NCBI GenBank assembly: GCA_903928755.1
Contig: CAIYSH010000090.1
Span: 1-11,122 of the forward strand
Reading direction: 5' to 3'
Length of the DNA stretch: 11,122 bases
From: an uncultured Alphaproteobacteria bacterium
Lineage (GTDB): Bacteria > Pseudomonadota > Alphaproteobacteria > Caulobacterales > Caulobacteraceae
Shown: one piece after another, positions 6,852 to 11,122 of the stretch
How positions within the stretch are numbered: the stretch's first letter is position 1
How the letters are laid out: every line of letters begins with the position of its first letter
The notes under the pieces: generated by a model
What the model was told of the DNA's origin: nothing
Seen by the model: the letters and a program-made list of their open reading frames with translations, nothing else
Databases searched by the model: none
Program-made: the position numbers and the translations under genes

Positions 6852-8771
6852 ATGGCTGATCCGACAAGCGACGCCCAGGGGGCGGTCGGGGAGTCCCATC
6901 ATCATCCCCAGACAGAAAGTTTCGCCGCCCTGGCCCTCGGGGCCATGGGGGTGGTCTTTGGCGATATCGGCACCAGCCCGCTCTATGCCATGCGCGAAGC
7001 CCTGGCACACACCCGCGACAATGTGAGCAATGAAGTCGCCGTCCTCGGGGTGGTGTCCCTGGTCACCTGGGCCCTGATCCTGATCGTGACCGTCAAATAT
7101 GTGGTCTTCCTGATGCGGGCCGACAACAAGGGCGAAGGGGGCACCCTGGCCCTGATGGCCCTGGCCCAGCGGTCGCTTGGCAAACGCTCGACTGCGGTCT
7201 TTTTCCTCGGGGTGATCGGGGCGGCACTCTTCTATGGCGACGGGATCATCACGCCCGCCGTGTCCGTGCTGGGCGCGCTGGAAGGCATGCGGGACGCACC
7301 GGGCCTTGGCCAGACCCTGGCACCCTATGTCCTGCCGGCCTCGGCGGTCATTCTGGTCGTTCTCTTCCTGGTGCAATCCCGAGGCACGGCCAGCATGGCG
7401 CGGTTCTTCGGCCCCATTACCCTGGCCTGGTTCATCGTCCTGGGTGTCCTGGGCGCGATCCACATTTCGGATGCACCCTCGATCCTCCGTGGCCTTTCAC
7501 CGCACTATGGCGTCCTGTTCCTGTTCAACAATGGCTGGCTGGGGTTCGTCATCCTCGGCAGTGTCTTCCTGGCGGTCACCGGGGCTGAAGCCCTCTATGC
7601 CGACATGGGCCACTTCGGGAAAAAGCCCATCCAGGCGGCCTGGCTGTTCTTTGTCCTTCCCGCCCTTCTGCTCAACTATTTCGGTCAGGGTGCCCTGGTC
7701 CTTGCCCATCCGGAGGCCAGGGCCAATCCCTTTTTCCAGATGATCCCCCACGCCATGTACTGGCCGGTGCTCCTGCTCGCCACCGCCGCCACGGTCATTG
7801 CCAGCCAGGCGGTGATTACCGGGGCCTTCTCCATGACCCAGCAGGCCGTCCAGCTGGGTCTGTTCCCGCGGATCGACATCCGCCGGACATCAGAGACCCA
7901 GGCCGGCCAGATCTATGTGCCCCAGATCAACACCTTCCTGATGATCGGCGTACTGATCCTGCTGTTCAGCTTCAAGACCTCGCACAACCTGTCGGCCGCC
8001 TATGGCATTGCCGTCACTGGCTCGATGTTCGTCGACACCCTGTTGTTCTTCGTCATCGTCAAATCCATGTGGAAACGCCCGACCTGGCAGGCCGCCCTGG
8101 CCGCGGGCGGATTCGGAGCCCTGGACATCGTCTTCATCTCGTCGAACCTGCTGAAGATTCCGCAGGGGGCCTGGCTGCCCCTGGTCCTCGGTGCCATGAT
8201 GGTGGTTGTCATGTGGACCTGGACCCGTGGCTCGCAGATCCTGGCCGACAAGACCCGTCGGGACAGCCTGCCGCTTTCGGAACTGTCGGGCATACTCAAG
8301 GCCCGGCCGCCGCACCGGGCCCCGGGCACGGCGATTTTCCTGACCTCTGATCCGGACATGGCTCCGGTCGCCCTGATGCATAACCTCAAGCACAACAAGG
8401 TCCTGCATGAGAAGAACATCATCCTGACCGTGATCACCACCGAGACGCCACGGGTGAAAGAGGATGACCGGGTCAGGATCGAACCCATCAATGACGACTT
8501 CAAGAAGGTGGTCATTTCCTATGGCTTCATGGAGAGCCCGAACCTGCCCAAGGCCCTGGGCCTCTGCCGCAAGCTGGGCCTGAAGTTCGACATCATGGCC
8601 ACAAGCTTCTTCCTCGGGCGACGATCCGTGGTGGCCTCGGCCCAGTCGGGCATGCCGCTATGGCAGGACAAGGTCTTCATCTTCCTGATGCGCAATGCCG
8701 CCAACCCCACGGACTTCTTCAAGATCCCGCCGGGGCGCGTCGTGGAGCTGGGCACCCAGGTCACCGTCTGA
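6852..8771 (+). CDS. kup: Potassium uptake protein Kup (HAK/KUP/KT family)
   Basis: Kup is a proton-coupled, low-affinity K+ importer in the inner membrane. The 639-residue product has the family layout: a short cytoplasmic N-terminus with a HHHP patch (16-19), about 12 hydrophobic helices over residues 23-456, and a soluble C-terminal domain of about 180 residues. Signature stretches are GVVFGDIGTSPLYA (33-46), the family motif YGDGIITPAVSVLGALEG (128-145), GAEALYADMGHFGKKPI (244-260), LNYFGQGAL (274-282) and SQAVITGAFSMTQQAVQLG (318-336). The ATG at 6852 is preferred because GGAG sits 7 nt upstream and homologues start at a similar distance before the first helix. An in-frame ATG at 6819 would add 11 residues rich in Arg, with a poorer site. 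The gene converges on the lrp-like gene with a 29-nt gap and no visible terminator. Confidence 0.96.
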   Translation: MADPTSDAQGAVGESHHHPQTESFAALALGAMGVVFGDIGTSPLYAMREALAHTRDNVSNEVAVLGVVSLVTWALILIVTVKYVVFLMRADNKGEGGTLALMALAQRSLGKRSTAVFFLGVIGAALFYGDGIITPAVSVLGALEGMRDAPGLGQTLAPYVLPASAVILVVLFLVQSRGTASMARFFGPITLAWFIVLGVLGAIHISDAPSILRGLSPHYGVLFLFNNGWLGFVILGSVFLAVTGAEALYADMGHFGKKPIQAAWLFFVLPALLLNYFGQGALVLAHPEARANPFFQMIPHAMYWPVLLLATAATVIASQAVITGAFSMTQQAVQLGLFPRIDIRRTSETQAGQIYVPQINTFLMIGVLILLFSFKTSHNLSAAYGIAVTGSMFVDTLLFFVIVKSMWKRPTWQAALAAGGFGALDIVFISSNLLKIPQGAWLPLVLGAMMVVVMWTWTRGSQILADKTRRDSLPLSELSGILKARPPHRAPGTAIFLTSDPDMAPVALMHNLKHNKVLHEKNIILTVITTETPRVKEDDRVRIEPINDDFKKVVISYGFMESPNLPKALGLCRKLGLKFDIMATSFFLGRRSVVASAQSGMPLWQDKVFIFLMRNAANPTDFFKIPPGRVVELGTQVTV

Positions 8772-8800
8772 CCGCCAAGCTGCCCTGCCCGGTTTGAACG

Positions 8801-9289
8801 TCAGGGGTTCTGTGGAATCGGCAGCTCGAAACTGCGCTTGATGGTTTCCATGGGCACGTCGGTTTTGACGCTCTGCACGCTGGGTATCCGGGTCAGGTGG
8901 TCAGCCTGGAAACGCCAGTAGGTGTTCAGGTCTGCCGTGACGATCCGCAGCAGGGCGTCGCAGTCGCCGGTGGTCAGATAGCATTCGACAACCTCGGGAA
9001 ACTGCCGGACGATTTCGGCGAATTTCTGGGTCTGTTCGGCATCCTGGGTCTTGAACCAGACCCTGGCGAAAACCGTCAGACCGACGCCGATCCTGGTGCC
9101 ATCCAGAACCGCCACATAGCGGTCAATGACGCCGGATTCCTCCAGCAGACGGACCCGCCTCAGACAAGGTGAAGGCGACAGGCCGACCTCTGCTGCGAGC
9201 TCATTATTCTGAATCCGCCCGTCCCTCTGCAGGGCGCGGAGTATGCGGCGATCTATGGCGTCAAGCTGGACTGGCGTATTATTGCTCAT
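8801..9289 (-). CDS. Lrp/AsnC family transcriptional regulator
   Basis: This 162-residue protein has the standard Lrp length and layout. An N-terminal helix-turn-helix (about 7-65) begins LDAIDRRILRALQRDGR and contains NNELAAEVGLSPSPCLRRVRLL. A C-terminal RAM (effector-binding) domain (about 70-155) includes FPEVVECYLTTGDCDALLRIV, a conserved turn where Lrp proteins bind amino acids at dimer contacts. The ATG at 9289 is chosen because AGGA (9301-9298) lies 8 nt upstream; a TTG at 9307 would add six residues. It is divergently transcribed from argG across 93 AT-rich nt, a layout in which Lrp-type proteins commonly control themselves and the neighbour. A link to arginine or a related amino acid is inference. 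It resembles the global Lrp subgroup, but I would not assign the name lrp without a tree. Confidence 0.93.
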   Translation of the reverse strand: MSNNTPVQLDAIDRRILRALQRDGRIQNNELAAEVGLSPSPCLRRVRLLEESGVIDRYVAVLDGTRIGVGLTVFARVWFKTQDAEQTQKFAEIVRQFPEVVECYLTTGDCDALLRIVTADLNTYWRFQADHLTRIPSVQSVKTDVPMETIKRSFELPIPQNP

Positions 9290-9382
9290 AAAATCATTCC
9301 TACGCAATTATATGTCAATCAGGAACAATAATCCGGCATCTTCGCAATCAAATTTCGCTATTTCTGGCTTAGTCTTCTGTCC
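9290..9382. promoter_or_regulatory. Divergent lrp-like/argG promoter and probable operator region
   Basis: These 93 nt are clearly more AT-rich than the flanking genes. For argG, GCTATTTC (9357-9364) is one base from the Caulobacter housekeeping -10 GCTANAWC, with TTCGCA (9341-9346) 10 nt upstream, putting a start near 9371. On the minus strand TATAAT (9312-9307) is a perfect -10 hexamer, but it would start transcription inside the regulator's Shine-Dalgarno sequence and has no matching -35. CGCAATTA (9303-9310) and CGCAATCA (9343-9350) repeat exactly 40 bp apart, and TTCCT/AGGAA (9297-9301, 9321-9325) form an inverted pair. These are candidate Lrp contacts, not demonstrated ones. Confidence 0.5.
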
Positions 9383-10609
9383 ATGAGCAAGTCTGACATC
9401 AAAAAAGTCGTCCTCGCCTATTCCGGCGGTCTGGACACCTCCATCATCCTGAAATGGCTCCAGACCGAATACGGTGCGGAAGTCGTCACCTTCACCGCCG
9501 ACCTCGGCCAGGGCGAGGAAATCGAACCGGCCCGGGCCAAGGCCCTGGCCGCGGGCGTCAAGCCCGAGAACATCTTCATCGAGGATGTCCGCGAGGAATT
9601 TGTCCGCGACTTCGTCTTCCCCATGTTCCGGGCCAATACGGTCTATGAAGGCCAGTACCTGCTGGGCACCTCCATAGCCCGGCCGCTGATCGCCAAGCGC
9701 CAGATCGAGATTGCCCGCATGGTCGGTGCCGACGCGGTCAGCCACGGCGCCACCGGCAAGGGCAATGATCAGGTGCGGTTCGAGCTCGGCTATTACGCCC
9801 TGGAGCCGGACATCCACGTCATCGCCCCCTGGCGGGAGTGGGATTTCAAGAGCCGGGAGGCCCTGCTGGAGTTTGCCGAAAAGCACCAGATCCAGATCAC
9901 CAAGGACAAGCGCGGCGAAGCGCCTTTCAGCGTCGATGCCAATCTTCTGCACTCCTCCTCAGAGGGCAAGGTGCTGGAGGATCCGGCGGTGGAGGCCCCG
10001 GAATTCGTACACATGCGGACGATCGCGCCGGAAGACGCCCCGGACAAGCCCACCATCTTCACCATGGACTTCGAAAAGGGCGATCCCGTCGCCATTGACG
10101 GGGTCAGGATGTCGCCCGCCACCCTGCTCACCAGGCTGAACCAGCTGGGCCATGACAACGGCGTCGGTCGCCTGGACCTGGTGGAAAACCGCTTTGTCGG
10201 CATGAAGTCGCGGGGGGTCTATGAGACCCCCGGCGGAACCATCCTGCTGGCTGCCCACAGGGGCATTGAGAGCATCACCCTCGACCGGGGCTCCATGCAC
10301 CTGAAGGACGAGCTCATGCCCCGCTATGCGTCCCTGATCTATAACGGCTTCTGGTTCGCACCGGAGCGGGAGATGCTGCAGGCGGCCATAGATCTCAGCC
10401 AGACCCATGTAAGCGGTCAGGTGCGCATCAAGCTCTACAAGGGCAATGTCTCCATCATCGGCCGCACCAGCCCCTATTCCCTCTATGATCAGGACCTGGT
10501 GACCTTTGAAGAGGGGAAGGTCGCCTATGACCATCGGGACGCGGCGGGTTTCATCAAGCTCAATGCCCTGCGTCTGAGGGTGGCTGCCAGACGCGACCGC
10601 CGGGACTAG
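9383..10609 (+). CDS. argG: Argininosuccinate synthase
   Basis: ArgG joins citrulline and aspartate with ATP to form argininosuccinate, the penultimate step of arginine synthesis in the cytoplasm. The 408-residue product has the expected length (about 400). The ATP pyrophosphatase P-loop AYSGGLDTS is at 12-20. The conserved TADLGQGEE (38-46), YEGQYLLGTSIARPLIAK (88-105) and SHGATGKGNDQVRFE (120-134) follow, and the late motif GFWFAPEREMLQAAID is in place. No frameshift or missing residue is seen. The ATG at 9383 is fixed by the conserved KKVVLAYSGG start. No Shine-Dalgarno sequence precedes it, so a very short leader is possible given the candidate -10 at 9357-9364. No convincing terminator directly follows the stop; the first strong hairpin begins 46 nt later at 10655. 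Confidence 0.98.
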   Translation: MSKSDIKKVVLAYSGGLDTSIILKWLQTEYGAEVVTFTADLGQGEEIEPARAKALAAGVKPENIFIEDVREEFVRDFVFPMFRANTVYEGQYLLGTSIARPLIAKRQIEIARMVGADAVSHGATGKGNDQVRFELGYYALEPDIHVIAPWREWDFKSREALLEFAEKHQIQITKDKRGEAPFSVDANLLHSSSEGKVLEDPAVEAPEFVHMRTIAPEDAPDKPTIFTMDFEKGDPVAIDGVRMSPATLLTRLNQLGHDNGVGRLDLVENRFVGMKSRGVYETPGGTILLAAHRGIESITLDRGSMHLKDELMPRYASLIYNGFWFAPEREMLQAAIDLSQTHVSGQVRIKLYKGNVSIIGRTSPYSLYDQDLVTFEEGKVAYDHRDAAGFIKLNALRLRVAARRDRRD

Positions 10610-10654
10610 TTGTTTCAACTGTCGGCTGCAGGCCGTTGCGCTTGCGGCGGATTG

Positions 10655-10700
10655 CCCCAATATCGGCGTCAGGGCGTTCCTGAAGCGCCGATCATTGGGG
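10655..10700 (+). promoter_or_regulatory. Strong interrupted hairpin before the MAPEG gene, covering its likely ribosome binding site
   Basis: CCCCAATATCGGCG (10655-10668) pairs with CGCCGAT (10686-10692) and ATTGGGG (10694-10700), giving 14 bp with one bulged C (10693). The loop can pair further: TCAGG (10669-10673) with CCTGA (10679-10683), closing on GCGTT and leaving an AG bulge (10684-10685). The right arm ends in GGGG seven nt before the ATG at 10708, the only purine-rich site near that start. No T-run follows, so it is not a textbook intrinsic terminator for argG, although it may still slow or end transcription. Occlusion of the ribosome binding site is an inference from position. Confidence 0.65.
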
Positions 10701-10707
10701 TATTCGC

Positions 10708-11115
10708 ATGCAATCTCATTCACTGGTGGCCATTGTCACCCTCCTGGCGGTTCTGACCTATCTCTGGATGGGACTTCAGGTGGGCGGAGCGCGCCGCAAA
10801 TCCGGCATATCCGCCCCGGCCATGACCGGCGATCCCCTGCTGGAGCGCACCATCAGGGCGCACTACAATACCCTGGAAGCCATGCCGATCTTCCTGCCGG
10901 CCCTCTGGATCTTCGCCATGGTGTGGAATGACACTGTGGCAGCGGGTCTGGGTCTGGTCTGGATCGTTGGCCGGGTGATCTATGCCCGCGGCTATGCCGA
11001 AGCCGCTGAAAAGCGCGAGACCGGCTTCATGATCCAGATCCTGGCCACGGCCGTCCTGGTGTTTGGTGCCCTCGGAAAGCTCGTCTGGAACCTGGTTCAG
11101 GGCGGCGCGATCTGA
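10708..11115 (+). CDS. MAPEG family small membrane protein
   Basis: This 135-residue protein is mostly hydrophobic, with four predicted membrane helices at about 5-24, 58-74, 76-93 and 107-130. The MAPEG signature is seen in LLERTIRAHYNTLEAMPIF (44-62), especially ERT-RAH-NT-E, which in glutathione-binding members contacts glutathione. The segment GRVIYARGYAEAAEKRETGF (88-107) before the last helix is also typical of the family. Eukaryotic members make leukotrienes and prostaglandins or are microsomal glutathione transferases; bacterial members of this short type mostly have no proven substrate, so I give no gene symbol. The ATG at 10708 follows GGGG by 7 nt, within the hairpin just upstream. 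It follows argG by 98 nt on the same strand; co-transcription is possible but unclear. The gene ends 7 nt before the window end. Confidence 0.92.
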   Translation: MQSHSLVAIVTLLAVLTYLWMGLQVGGARRKSGISAPAMTGDPLLERTIRAHYNTLEAMPIFLPALWIFAMVWNDTVAAGLGLVWIVGRVIYARGYAEAAEKRETGFMIQILATAVLVFGALGKLVWNLVQGGAI

Positions 11116-11122
11116 TTTCGCA

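Noticed and set aside
6753..7463. 236-codon open frame on the minus strand over the start of kup
   Set aside because: Its composition (His/Gln/Gly/Asp-rich) is a reverse-frame shadow of kup; no family resemblance and no ribosome binding site.
8772..8800. Bidirectional terminator between kup and the lrp-like gene
   Set aside because: The 29-nt gap contains no inverted repeat or T-run that I can see.
10608..10620. AGTTG/CAACT hairpin at the argG stop codon as a terminator
   Set aside because: Only five AT-containing pairs with a 3-nt loop and no T-run; too weak to call.
1..11122. CRISPR arrays, insertion sequences, tRNA/rRNA genes, attachment sites, defence or toxin-antitoxin genes
   Set aside because: No spaced direct repeats, transposase-like proteins, clover-leaf sequences or recognisable defence domains were found; almost all of the window is filled by core genes.

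Overview
The window is GC-rich DNA from an alphaproteobacterium. The order fur-miaB-phoH-ybeY-corC-lnt, preceded by nfuA-tsaB-rimI, is typical of that class. The protein sequences and the strong use of CTG, GCC and GTC codons fit Caulobacterales (Caulobacter, Phenylobacterium or Brevundimonas-like). The family-level placement is recalled from gene order and sequence style and has not been tested by a search.

Positions 1-6703 (minus strand) hold nine tightly packed, co-directional genes, read from high to low coordinate: nfuA, tsaB, rimI, fur, miaB, phoH, ybeY, corC and lnt (cut by the window edge). Four of the eight junctions are 4-nt stop/start overlaps of the NTGA kind (GTGA, GTGA, TTGA, ATGA) and a fifth has a 7-nt gap, so most of the block is probably one translationally coupled transcription unit. 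The products make up a translation-quality and iron set: tRNA A37 modification (TsaB for t6A, MiaB for ms2i6A), S18 acetylation (RimI), rRNA maturation (YbeY), a PhoH ATPase, Fe-S carrier NfuA and iron regulator Fur. CorC and lipoprotein N-acyltransferase Lnt, which act at the membrane, come last.

Positions 6704-6851 are a divergent control region. It leads into kup (plus strand, 6852-8771), a 12-helix potassium uptake protein. A small hairpin sits directly before the kup Shine-Dalgarno sequence. Kup converges on an Lrp/AsnC regulator gene (minus, 8801-9289), which is divergent from argG (argininosuccinate synthase, plus, 9383-10609) across a 93-nt AT-rich spacer that looks like an operator region. 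A strong interrupted hairpin (10655-10700) lies between argG and a small four-helix MAPEG-family membrane protein (10708-11115), and its descending arm contains that gene's likely ribosome binding site.

This is overwhelmingly a core housekeeping region. I see no mobile elements, CRISPR arrays, tRNA/rRNA genes, toxin-antitoxin pairs or defence genes, and no evidence for a new multi-gene system. The points most worth a second look are RNA-level: the hairpin over the MAPEG start, the kup leader, and the chain of NTGA overlaps with GTG/TTG starts.
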